Source: Sipunculus nudus
Taxonomy: Eukaryota > Annelida > Sipuncula > Golfingiida > Sipunculidae
Direction of reading: 5' to 3'
NCBI GenBank assembly: GCA_026874595.1
Contig: CM049314.1
Span: 37,181,229-37,245,228, forward strand
Length of the DNA: 64,000 bases
The notes under the pieces are model-generated. The model did not search any database. It was not told where the DNA came from and was given only the letters and a program-made list of their open reading frames with translations. How positions within the stretch are numbered: the first letter of the stretch is position 1; each line of letters starts with the position of its first letter. Position numbers and translations under genes: made by a program. Shown here piece after piece: positions 12,201 through 23,749 of this stretch.

Positions 12201-15052
12201 TGGGTCATTCCACAGTAAATTGGGCAAATTGGTGATACTGCTTGGTCAAAAATTTTTTTTGTCATATCTGGCTTAAATTTGTAGCACATGTAGGCAGAGA
12301 TGTCTAGTTTCACTAACACATAAAAGCCAAGCTTAAACAGCAAAGTCCTTTCTGAAAATAACAAGCATCCAAAACTCAGTAAAACACTTTTTCAACTCCG
12401 TCACAGTCATTTTAATTGATCTGAAATACAAAATTTAAGGAGATGACACCAGTTAAATAATACAAGACAATGGCATAATATCATTCCTCCCTTGGAAAAT
12501 AAATAAAACTTTGCCTTATGAATTAGACCAATGTATATACAAAAAAATTTTAAGAAAATTGCAAACTTTATCAAAAACTATTTTTTTTCTTTAATTTTTT
12601 TTCTCAGGTAAAGACAATTATTCTAATTAAAAAAAAATTGAATCATCATTAGATAAATCAAGATTTCCTTTATTTACATTTATAACAGAAAAATCTGTGT
12701 AGTTAAATGATTCCCTTGATAATATTTAGCTGGCAAAGACCATGAGTATTTGTGACGGAGTTGACAGAACAGGCTTTTGACCGGTATACTCTAACATATG
12801 ACTTGATAAATCTCTTAATTATTTTCATGCACAAGTCTTCTATGATCAAATATTTCCTTATATGGTATTTAATTTTTTTTTATTGACCAGCACTTGATTG
12901 TGTCACATAAATTAGCTCATATTTAAGTTCTGGCTGACAGAAGAAAATCTGTTGTCACATAACTAAATATTTCTCTGCAAACTTATGAAAACAACTTGAC
13001 TGTATGTTTAAAATATTTAAAGTATACAGCACAGGTAATTCAAAATGATTAGACATCCTACAGTTGATTTAAATTTCCTTTTCCTTGTCAGTTTTGGGGT
13101 CTGTAGATGTCTTGAAATATTTTAAAGGCCATTGAAATCTCTGGGAGGCGAGACAGGGTAAAAGACCTAAAGATGAGATGGGGCTGCTCTTTGTAAGGGT
13201 TGTAGATTCAGTTTTGCCTTCTTTTTGCTGACCACTAGAGGACTGGAACTGTCCATCAGCTGCCAAATATGCCAAAGTGATGCAAGAAGTTGCTATTATT
13301 CATCATCCTAACTAGATAATATATCAAACAAGATTGGCACTATTGACTCTGGATGTTTCAACAACAGAGTTACAGGTAGTGCAAAAGTTTCTGTTTGTAC
13401 TCAATTACCAGTTCAAAAGTGGAAAACTATTTAGTGAACCAAATTAACTGTTACATTAAACAATGAAACAGGTTTTACAGAAACTGAAGAACAATACCAG
13501 GTGTCATGGAGTCATCTTCATCAGTGTCTGCATTTGCAAGAAAGATTCTGTTATTATGTTGCCACTGTCTTTTGTGGGAACCAGAAGCAGCATGTTAGCA
13601 GGAAAAGAGGAATTGACACCATTTGTTTTTATTTTTTTAATTTTATGCAGCATGTCTACAATCAAGTGTCATACAATGGACATATGAATAATTAAATCAT
13701 ATTAATGTCCACAGAGAAAAATATATTATAGCACAATAATTGACCAAGTCTGCTGCAACATGCTTAGGTTTTCCTGCTGGGACAGGATGTATTAAATGCT
13801 GTCAAAATCTAGCAAATGTATTCTAAATGACTTTGGATATTGTAGTTCAAGGTACAGGCCTGACACTTTTAAGCAGAATCAAACCACTATTAATCTGGGG
13901 TCATAAGAATATCTTTTTTGATTATATGGAACACAGGCTTCAAGAGTGAATGCCCTGTATCATATCTAGCTTCATTTTATTTTTAAATAATTTAGATTGC
14001 CAATTGCCCATGCTGTTAAAAATGAAAGTATTCAGTTATATAAAAAGCAGTGGATGTATCAGGTGAGAATACCAAAATGCAATGATTTTTCTGCTGGGTA
14101 ACTGTATTTCATTAGTTGGCCAATTCATAAATCATTAATATTGCCTGGAACTAAATAAATTGAATAATAATTAAGATTACACATAAAATATGGTTGCAAT
14201 CTAATGGAATATACAATATATTAGTATATATAATAATGGTGAAAGCTTTGTTAAGTAATCAGTGCTCAAAATACAGACATGTCAACTCCATCACGTGACG
14301 GAGTTGACTGTGATGGAGTTGACAAATGCTTGATTTTTAATTTATAATTATTTTGAAAATCACGTTATAAGCCGGTTATTAAAGATTTTGAACAAAAAAC
14401 ACATGTTTTTCTTGAACATAATAACATTTTACCCATTTATCTATTTATGAGGGTGAAAAAGCTGTGACGGAGTTGACACATTAATTTTCCACCCTCCAGG
14501 ATGAAGACATAAAGGGTTCCATTTCTGATACTAGATACATGTTATGTATAAAACAGTGTTTCATGGATAAAGTATGTCCATTCAACATTTTATATTTGGC
14601 TTTGTATAGATATAAATATGTAACTGTCAATTTGCTTGGATATAATTCTTTTTGTGACGGAGTTGACTCAAAACTGGGGGACAGATCAGAAATGCTCGCA
14701 AAAAAATAAGTGGCAACAATTGCTTCAAGCAACAATGGAATCTGAACACCTTATTGTGTATTTTAATTTAGCTAATAAAGATAATGAATGAGTTCTTTAT
14801 CTACTCTACCAAATGACCTAATATATTAGCTCCTTGCTCAGGAGACATGCTATTTGTCTGAAAGTGCATATATTGGGACGGGCCTGCACAAGTAATAATC
14901 CATCCTTTATTATCTCAGTTTGGATGGATGGAGAACCCATGCCAAGGTATTTAACTATATGTATTTGTGTAAAAATTTAACTTCTTGCTGATGAATGAAT
15001 AAGGAGAGACCAGATATATAGGTACTTGCTCATTTTACTGCGGAATGACCCA
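12201..15052. mobile_element. inverted-repeat DNA element nested in the retrotransposon, 2852 bp, class unknown
   Basis: The left end is TGGGTCATTCCACAGTAAAT and the right end, read inverted, TGGGTCATTCCGCAGTAAAA. The inverted repeat runs about 27 bp with three mismatches. The flanks are TATA at 12197-12200 and 15053-15056, giving a probable 4-bp target duplication (TA is also possible). Inside, a 14-bp motif, GTGACGGAGTTGAC, occurs about seven times in both orientations. No transposase frame is recognisable; a short minus-strand frame at 13275-13069 might be an exon remnant. A 4-bp duplication would fit the Sola superfamily, but that is a guess. Confidence 0.75.
12393..14667. repeat. dispersed 14-bp motif GTGACGGAGTTGAC, seven copies
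   Basis: Copies are at 12393-12406 (minus), 12752-12765 (plus), 14281-14294 (minus, one change), 14295-14308 (plus), 14310-14323 (plus, one change), 14464-14477 (plus) and 14654-14667 (plus). Three are head to head or head to tail at 14281-14323. All lie inside the inverted-repeat element at 12201-15052 and cluster toward its ends. That is the pattern of subterminal protein-binding repeats in DNA transposons. No copy was noticed elsewhere in the window. Confidence 0.8.
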
Positions 15053-15317
15053 TATATACTTTTGAAGGATAGGAAACGTGTAAACCCCCACATGAAAGCC
15101 TACATGCACCAAATGATGCACCAGTCCTATATACAGCACAAGGCACACTTTTCACAATTGAATTTTGTTAAAGTTTTGTTAAATTTACTTGTTTACATGT
15201 ACAAAGGAAAATACGAGAGTCCATTTTTATCATGGGCCATTGTGAGAAAAGGTTACTGGGTACCCATTCAAAAGTTGAACACCGAGTTTAGTTGGTCAGG
15301 GGAGTACTACTCCCCAA

Positions 15318-18300
15318 ATGGAGATTAAAATCAGTGTATTTGGTTGTTTTAGCCCCCATTATAACTTTCGGACTCCTTTCAGAGTCCTATTTTTTGTGGC
15401 ACCTTCAGTCAAATCATGCTCAGGCCACTGGATCACCCGTGAAAGACTTATCTTGTCTGGGGACATTCACCCAAATCCAGGCCCGCAGCTGAATGATGTA
15501 AGAACTGAATCACACAGGAATTTCTCATTGACCCATGTGAACGTACGCAGCTTAGTTCCTAAATTGGAGCTTGTATTTGCAGAACTAGGACATAATTGCA
15601 TAATCGGTCTTACCGAGACATGGTTACATAGCAACATAGACAATGAAGAGATCAAGTTGAAAGGGTACCAAGAACCGTTCAGACGTGACCGTAACAACAG
15701 AGGTGGAGGCGTAGCGATGTATGTAGCAAACGGTGTTCCGGTAACTCGAAGAAGTGAACTTGAATTGAATGGGTTAGAGTGTATTTGGCTAGAAATGTTA
15801 TTTTCACATAAAATTTTGATAGGAACATTTTACAGACCACCAAACGCAAATGCTGAGTACTAGTCTCGTTTAGAGGAATCATTTGAGTTAGCTAAACAAA
15901 CAGGTATCCAGAGATTAATTATCATGGGGGATTTAAACGATGATTTATTAAATTCGAGAAACTTAGCTTTCAAGCGTATATGTAATAAATTCAGCCTGGT
16001 AAATTTAATAAATGAACCAACTCGTGTCACCGAGCAGTCTTCTACATGCATAGATATAATTGCTACGACCTGTTTAGATTTAGTATCTGAGTCTGGTGTA
16101 CTAACACCCTTTTGCAGTGACCACCATCCGGTCTTTGTTAAGCTAAAGATGAAATCTTGTAAATTAACGGACCAAAAGAGATTAATATGGTGTTACGATC
16201 AAGTAGATCGTATTTCTCTCGGTACAGAACTTTCAAAATTAGAGGAAATAAATAAAGGCTTAATGAAAGAAAATATAAATCTTGCTGTAAAATTGTGGAC
16301 TGGGACTTTTAAAAAAGCCATAAAGATGGCGGTGCCCAGTAAAAGAATACAGGTACGGCCTAAGGATCCACCCTGGTTCAATGCCAATTTAAGAAGGCTG
16401 ATTAGAAAACGTAATAGAATACATAATCGTGCAAAAAAGAAAAACAACCCAGAGAACTGGACAAAGTTTAGACAGTTCAGAAATCTTGTAATTGATGAAA
16501 TAAGGGCAGCAAAATCCAAATTTGTCAATGAAAAAATAAATAAAATTAACGGCCTAGAAAAGATACCGCAGAAACTGTGGTGGAAATTGGTAATTGATCA
16601 CTTTAAAGGAATGGACAATTCTCAGATATATCCGGCTATCAAATCTGCCGGAGGGCTAGTTGTAAACGATACAGATAAGGCAACAGTCTTTAATAACTAT
16701 TTTGTTAGAGAATCCTATTTAAACACTACGAACGCTACCCTTCCGAACACATCACAGGCAAACGGACCTACATGAAATAAAATAGTTATAAAAGAAACCG
16801 ACGTAAAAGATTCAATATCAATTTTAGATCCTAATAAGGCCAGTGGCCCAGATGAAATCAGTCACAAAATGTTGAAACTAAGCGAATCCTTTATAACAAG
16901 GTCTCTCTGTCAAATATTCAACTACTCTCTCGAAACTGAAAGTTTTCCAGAAAAATGGAAAGAAGCAAATGTTATACCAGTTTATAAAAAAGGTTGCAAA
17001 CAAACTGTGTCAAATTATCGTCCTATTTCGTTGCTCAGTTGTGTGGGAAAGTTATTTGAACGATGTGTGTTCAAACACGTCTTTAACTTCTTGGCTACAA
17101 ACAAACTCATTGTAAGAGTACAGTCAGCCTACAAACCAAATGATTCTTGTGTAAACCAGTTATGTGAATTGTATAATATAGTTACTGATTCTTTAGATCA
17201 GGGGAAAATCGTAAATTTTGTTGCTCTAGACGCATCCAAGGCTTTTGACAGGGTGTGGCATGAGGGGTTGTTATATAAATTAGAATGTATAGGTATAAAT
17301 GGGAAACTGCTTCGATGGTTCAGGAGCTACTTATCCAACAGAAAACAACGAGTAGTGCTAAATGGCAGTTCGTCAAGTTTCAAATATATTCCAGCAGGTG
17401 TTCCTCAAGGATCTATATTGGGACCGCTTCTCTTTTTAGTATATATAAATGACCTTGCCAAACAGGTTGAAACAAACATCAGGTTATTTGCTGATGATGT
17501 ATCGCTCTTCATTGCAGGAAATGATAACGAACATATGTCTCGATGTCTAAATGTCGATCTTGAAAGAATACAAAGTTGGGCGAATATGTGGTATGTAACT
17601 TTTAATGCACAAAAAACAGAAAAATTAACATTCGCCCTAAAAAAAGCGACCCATGAAGCTATTCATATTGGTGACCATGAAGTGCAAGAAGTTGAGATAC
17701 ACAAACATCTAGGTTTGATTTTAAATGGTAAATGTAGTTGGAGAGATCACATAGATTATATATGTAATAAGGCAAATAAAAGGTTAGATGTTTTGAGAAG
17801 CTATATGTATAAATTTGACAGGAGAGCCTTAGAGAAACTGTATTTAACTTTTATCAGACCTGTTCTTGAATATGCAGATGTGGTTTGGGATGGTTGCACT
17901 AAGGCAGAGGCAGTTAAATTAGAATCAGTGCAGTTAAGTGCAGCGCGCATAGTAACTGGTGCACGCAGAGGTACAAGCCACGGCTTATTGTACAAAGAAA
18001 CCGGGTGGCAACCACTATCTACTCGGAGAAAGAGACATAAACTTATGCTATTTTATAAGATGTTTAATGGTATAGCTCCAGTGTATCTTTGTGACTTAGT
18101 TCCAAGACAGGTAGGACAAACAAGCAGTTACAATTTAAGAAATGCTGAAAATCTCGTTTCCCCTATGTGCCGTACAGAAGTAAGGCAACGGTGTTTCCTG
18201 TGCTCCACTTGTGAAGAATGGAACACCCTCAGTGAAATCGTTAGAAATTCAGAAAATCTGTCAATTTTTAAAAAGCACCTGTGTAAAAATGATGAAGTAC

Positions 18301-18638
18301 CACCACCATACTATTATACTTTTACAGGAAACCGCAGCGTTCAGATCGTACACACTCAGATGCGTATAGGATGTAGTGCTTTGAAATGGCATTTATTTCT
18401 TAATAATTGTGTAGAAGATGCTATTTGTGCGTGTGGTTCGTCTGACGAGACACCAGATCACTATTTTTTCTCATGTCCTATGTATACCAATAAACGAACA
18501 GAATTACTAAGAGGCATGCCGTGTGAGATGAAAAAAATTGAAATTTTCCTATACGGTGACAAAAACAAACCAAACATAGATAACTTTCAACTATTTGAGA
18601 AAATTTACTGTTTTATTGAAGAAAGTGGTCGATTCTAA
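15318..18638 (+). pseudogene. non-LTR retrotransposon ORF2: 2A-like peptide, endonuclease, reverse transcriptase (two stops)
   Basis: One frame runs from an ATG at 15318 to TAA at 18636-18638 (1106 codons), broken only by TAG at 15861-15863 and TGA at 16773-16775. Residues 48-56 read GDIHPNPGP, a 2A-like motif. Then comes an APE-type endonuclease with LTHVNVRSL, LTETWL, GTFYRPPN, MGDLND and SDHHPVFV. The reverse transcriptase has YKKGCKQTVSNYRPIS, LDASKAFDRVWH, GVPQGSILGPLLFLVYINDL and the catalytic LFADD. A C-terminal C-x-C..H..C cluster (CACG...DHYFFSC) may bind nucleic acid. In active relatives it nicks target DNA and primes reverse transcription. Because the frame is otherwise intact, inactivation looks recent. 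Confidence 0.92.
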
Positions 18639-20592
18639 GAGAAATATTATATAAATATTACTGTATGGAGCCTGATCATGTTCTTATTGCAAGGCCAATT
18701 GTAAATATAGCCCAAATGTTTATTGCGGTACATTTTCTTTTGTGTTCCACACAAATTGTAATTTCTTGTTATATTATTATAGCACCTATTTTAATTTTTA
18801 TTTAATTATCAATGAATACTGAGAACACAAGGACCTTTAAAACATTAATAGTAGGGATTTCTTCGTCACTGAATTGTATTTGATTGCATTGTACAATTAT
18901 CTTTTGAAACATGTTAAAATATATCTTGTATCTTAGGAGAGGAATTAATATAGGGCTATGCCCTGTTTTCCGATCCTTATTGATGATTCAATAAACTACT
19001 GTTTACACCAAATTCTTTAGTTATGGGCCCAAACATAATGGACTTTGTAAAAAATCAGGAAAAATAATAACTCACTTAACATGAAAAATTTTGAAACTAG
19101 AGTCCATTTTCTCAAGTATATAACTATTTTTAATTAAGATTCAATTGATTACCCAAAATTAGATCTGAATTTTGTAAATTTTTTTTTTAAGTTATAAGCA
19201 TAAAAAAAAAATCAGTACCTTAAATTTTGCCCAAATTTGACCATGGCACTTTTTTTTCCTGTAAGCACCATTGATTTAATTTTCACAGCATGTAAACATA
19301 AATATTTAGTTTGTCTAAATCTGAAATTTGAAAATAAAAGCTTGAAAATTAAGCTAGTTATTGATTTTTTTTTCTGTAGTCACTTGCTTTGATTACAGAT
19401 GCAGGGTCCCACTCCAGATCACTGGAAGTCAGCTATGCCAGGGTTTCGGATTTGTTACAGTCACTGGGGGAGATCCCCTGCTGTGACAGGTGTACAGTTA
19501 TTCTCATATCACCACCCCAATCACCCCCCCCCCCCCACAAACCCAACCCACCAAGTGTTATGCAGTAATTGTTATTGTTTTCACTGTATCTCCTTAATTG
19601 TAATGCTGTTTCCACTCCGATATGCAAAAACTTTCCTTGAAAAAATAATTCAAGGTGTAATCCAGAAGATACAATGTTGTGTATGTAGCATTTTTAAAGA
19701 AATCAATTTTCTTTTAAATGATTTAACAAATATAATTGAACCCATCAGTATGCTTAAATTATTATAAAATATGAAGCACATTATGGATAAATAAAGACAC
19801 AATTAAAAATTGTGAAATCTAAATCAAGTATTATTTTTAGATATTTATTGTTTTGCAGATTTAAAAGATATATTTTTGTGGTAAAAAATAAATAAACATT
19901 TGTATGCATGATGTGGTGTTATCTGACAAGATTGAGATTTATGATGATGCAATTGAGAATTATGAATCAACTTTTATATTCAGATATATATGTTAAATTG
20001 GAAATGTATAGAAATATAAACTTAAATTAGAAAATAATTGATGTGATAAAAAAATGAGGATTTAATACAAACATTTGTTCATTATTTTCCTGCCTCAGCA
20101 GAATTTGAGATCAGGCTTTGTTTGCCCTGTTTTATGTTGTTAATTAGCTATATTTCAACTGTATACATTTCATAAAAAAAATACATATATATTTAATAAT
20201 ATATATTATACAAAAAAATAGATTCAATTGAACAAATGTGTTAACTACTAAAATGTCAACAGTTAATTGAAAAACCAACTAATGATCATGGTAATAGTAC
20301 AGATCATATGTTCACAAACTGCTCACATGCTTTAGTTTCAACATTAGGAAACACATGGTCAGGTCACAAAATATTTTTTGCAACAATTTCTTGCTCATCA
20401 ATACAGGCCAATCATATAAACCAACCACGGCCTTTATTACCTCTTCCTCTTACACTTTATCTCCATTTGATATTATTTCAGATTTTTACCTTCAAGGTTA
20501 ACGTCAGCTGAGCACAGTGACCCATAGGTCCCTTGTTTTAATTACCATTATAACTGCTATAAATCACCAATATCAGTTATATATATATTATA

Positions 20593-21811
20593 CAGTGGAA
20601 ACCCACCTTGCGACCACCCCACAAGTGCGACCACCACATAATTACGACCACTTTGCTTGGTCCCATTTTTTAAAATTTTATTTATGTTTAAAAAATACTC
20701 AAAATTACGACCACCCCTGAATTCAGAATTGCGACCAGAATTTCTGGCCCCAGCGATAATGCGACCCCGCTTATGCGACCACCGCCGAGAAGTGCTGGAA
20801 CAATTAACATTTGTCATGAGTCAATGGCTGCGCCTTGTCACAGGTACCTTAGCGAAAGATCAAACGGGTAACAAGGTTTCACAAACGAATGTTAATCTGG
20901 TTCTGCATATCTTCCTTATTTGGTGTCTGCGTTGAAACTTTTTGTGGCGTAGGTTATAGATCAAAGAGGGTAACCATTGGCCTGATTACTTAATGAGCCG
21001 GTATGCCCTTATGTCTTTGGCCAGCAATACTAATTGCCCCTCAGTGATCACCTGTATTACAGCTACCCTAAGTGCCTCAGTGAGAGTTTAATATTTCAAC
21101 TCATCACATATTTTCAATCCTCATTGGTCAAATTTATGACGAAGTTAATCCTAAATGTGTCCATATCTTACTCACACTGGGTATTGAGCAGTCAGTAAAA
21201 TGTATAAATAAAGCTTGCATGGGGGCAAATCCCACACATTGTCTTGCATTATCTGATAGATTGCTGTCAGTTTCTTTTTCAACTGGATCAGTTTGCATTT
21301 AAATTGCTTGCTGTTGTCCGACCTCCTTGAAGGAGAAAGGAGCATCTGTCAAGGCCGCAACACAAGGACGCAGTCAGCATCAACTGGCTCAGCAGTTTAG
21401 CGTCGGCAAAATTCAAGTGCACGCAATATATACTCAAGCGGATAGCAAAATATATGACACCCACGTATTAAGTTCAATATGTATTCAGTAGGTTAATTGA
21501 CTTCGTATTGCATCCAGTGTAATTATGTGTTTATCATCAGTCGATACGTATGTGTACATGTATATTAATTTTTATCATAAATAAATATATAAAATATTTT
21601 TTTTTTCAGTTATACACACAAAAAATTCATATTAAGGACCCTTTGAATAAAATATTTTGTTGTCGTTCACATTAAAGATCCGCAATTTAATATTCATTAA
21701 ACATCAGCATGTTATATGCGACCAAGGTAGGAGTTTCACAAATACGACCACCCCCGAATTACGACCACTTTGCTCAGTCCCCAGGGTGGTCATAATTGTG
21801 GGGTTCCACTG
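20593..21811. mobile_element. non-autonomous pogo/Tc1-mariner-like element, 1219 bp
   Basis: The left end starts CAGTGGAAACCCACC and the right end, inverted, CAGTGGAACCCCACA, with TA on both sides (20591-20592 and 21812-21813). Both ends carry repeated 'gcgaccacc' / 'acgaccactttgct' motifs inside the inverted repeat, which extends loosely over about 70 bp. No transposase is visible in the middle. It lies just outside the right end of repeat X. A 177-bp relative sits in ASCC1 intron 3 (27683-27859). Confidence 0.82.
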
Positions 21812-21917
21812 TATATATTTATATAGTTATATATATTTTAAAGCAAAGAAGCATACTGATCACAGTATTTCCCAAGCTGGTACAAGAAATTTTATGTTCA
21901 GTCAGTTGCCATTTGAG

Positions 21918-22018
21918 ACTATATTGCCCATAAAACCTGTAAAACCCGGTTTTACACAGTAAAACCCACTGGGCTGGGTTTTATGCTTAAAACCCGGGTT
22001 TCGCCGAACCCTGGTTTC
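21918..22018. repeat. possible solo end of a hAT-type repeat
   Basis: The block has inverted 'aaaacccggttttac / taaaacccactgggctgggtttt' arms and ends in CCGAACCCTGG, similar to the CCAACCCTG right ends of the hAT elements at 1526 and 29339. No partner terminus was found nearby. Confidence 0.35.
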
Positions 22019-22295
22019 ATGGTTTTAGCAACTAAAATTAACGTAGATCATCATTTTTCAACATTAACTGACCCTTTTACCAGAGACATGTCAGCAAGTT
22101 TAGTAGGGACAGAGAAGAACAGTCAAATAGGCGCATTTGAAGACCTCACTTGGGAGCTTTGCTGACTCGAGTGATTGACAGCCAGAATTTTGTTTTTATT
22201 TTGTTTCAACAGGCCCAGCTCTTAAGAGTGATGCGCTGGCACAGGGTAATAAACGCCAGTGTCAACACTGGTTACAAGAGCATTGGGCTGTTGGA

Positions 22296-23700
22296 CAGGG
22301 TTGGGCGGGTAATACCAGGGCAGGTAATACCCCTTATTACCCGAGTAGGCAATAAGCCTTAAAAACCCACATGCGGGTCATAATTGGCAATATGTTTCGG
22401 CTTTTCTAGAAACATTCTTTTTAGTCTCAGAATCGCTGCATAAAATGCATATATTCAAATAAAAGAGGAAAAACTATAGTGATTGTCAATGAAATAAGTT
22501 TAATACCAACAGATGAGCAACATCACAAATATTAATGAAGAAGCACACAAGCAAGAAATTGTGTCATGCAACAATGCTATTATGATACATCATGCATTAT
22601 GTACAAACTATTTTATACAAACTGCTAACAGTCCAGTTCAGAATGTCCACAAAAGGCACGATAGCAGGTCAAAAGCTTTGCAGCACGTTGTACTCCAAGT
22701 CGATTGCGAATCTTGTTTTGTATGAACTGGCTGGTAAAGAGAAGATTGGATGCGTATAACACTCGCTCCGGTGATGTCTTGTAGCACATGTAAGAGACTT
22801 CCACCATACACCTGGTGCAGTTGTAGGGGCAGCTTTCTCCATTGCAGAAGGCAAAGGGCCTGTCATGAATGACAGAAGAGATGGGATAAGGTCATCATTG
22901 TGCCTCATCAACTCTTCCTGAGCTTGAACATTGTTTGCCTGGCTGAGGTGTTTTCCACGATACACTGGATGCAAAAGATTTGCAAGAAAGTGGTTTGGAG
23001 TTAAAGCCTGGTCAGATCGGTGCTGGACTTTTTTTACGGCAGTACTTCAGCAGTTGATAACTCTAGCCAGATTTAACATGCATCTACGATTGTCAAACTT
23101 ATTCCCCTGTGACTTGTCAAGAGCATTGCTGAGAGGCTGCAACAGAGTGAGCATGTGTTTGACTTCATTATGTAGTCCAACATTGTGAATGAGATTTTTT
23201 ATGTGTGTTTTATGCTATCAGCATCATCATCATAGGCCTGTCTTTAATGTATGTCTCAAGACATCCCAGATGTCTATTCCACCTGGTTGCTGCAGGTAGT
23301 TGTGGTTTCAACGAACCTGGCAGATTCTGAAGCATCAAACCAGGAACATGATGGTTTCGAAAATACTTGTCTATTTCAATAGCCTGGGTGATGATTTGAG
23401 TATGAGTAACTTCCTGACCAAGTAAATTCAGCCAGTGGGCTGAACAACCATACACAGTCAATTCAGAGTTCTGATCTTTCAGGTTTTTTCGAAGTTACTC
23501 AATTTTCTTTTCATAATCACTGACAAAACTAGATACTTTTCAGTCATATTCTTCCACATCACTCTTTCTCGCATCAACAGCAAGACTGGTACAATACTCA
23601 GCAGTCTTCTTATTGCTGCCATTCTCTGCAGCTTAGACGAAGTAAGGATTTCCATCAACGTGAAGTGTGGTGGCAATAACTGAAGAGTTGTGTATGGGTG
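22296..23700 (-). mobile_element. hAT element remnant containing a transposase pseudogene
   Basis: The only end found is CAGGGTTGGGCGGGTAATAC at 22296, almost identical to the end at 8616. The body carries a decayed transposase on the minus strand running toward this end, so 22296 is the 3' terminus. The other terminus and an 8-bp duplication were not found. The distal half is probably deleted or too diverged. Confidence 0.75.
22640..23690 (-). pseudogene. hAT-family transposase, multiply frameshifted
   Basis: Minus-strand fragments in different frames follow the order of a hAT transposase. Near 23690-23470 is a piece with DGNPYFVKAAEN and several stops. At 23461-23210 is TVYGCSAHWLNLLGQEVTH, then EIDKYFRNHH and TRWNRHLGCLETYIKDRP, the conserved core next to the catalytic domain. 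At 22974-22780 comes HPVYRGKHLS, a WW pair and FSLPASS. At 22740-22640 comes the dimerisation tail QNKIRNRLGVQRAAKLL. In-frame stops and frame changes between pieces show it is inactive. The start of the protein is not seen. Confidence 0.85.
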
Positions 23701-23749
23701 ATGTGTAGTCTGAGGCTTATACTGTAGTAACTCTCACTCTATCGCTATT

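Larger units (their letters stand above)
9716..19009 (+). mobile_element. full-length non-LTR retrotransposon (CR1/jockey-like group), 9.3 kb
   Basis: The element is bounded by a perfect 15-bp target duplication, AAATTCTTTAGTTAT, at 9701-9715 and 19010-19024, inside repeat X. It has a 5' leader, ORF1 (9945-10829), a spacer with roughly 125-bp tandem repeats (10900-11830), a DNA element inserted at 12201-15052, ORF2 (15318-18638, endonuclease plus reverse transcriptase) and a 3' region ending without a poly-A tail. The intact borders mean it was not 5'-truncated on insertion. About 6.4 kb remains after removing the nested element. Two premature stops in ORF2 make it inactive in this copy. The exact clade within APE-type elements cannot be set without a tree. 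Confidence 0.9.
9348..20538 (+). repeat. interspersed repeat X, copy 3, split by a retrotransposon
   Basis: The palindromic head at 9350-9385 and the body up to 9715 match copy 1. The sequence is interrupted by a 9.3-kb non-LTR retrotransposon (9716-19009) and resumes at 19010 with 'gttatgggcccaaac', the same point in copies 1 and 2. The right end at about 20505-20538 has AGCTGAGCACAGTGACCCAT then AGGTCCCTTG, matching copy 2. A poly-C run lies at about 19526-19536. Removing the insertion gives roughly a 1.9-kb element. Confidence 0.72.

Noticed and set aside
13069-13695. Short frames in the nested inverted-repeat element that might be transposase exons
   Set aside because: No transposase motif could be recognised and no consistent splice pattern was seen.
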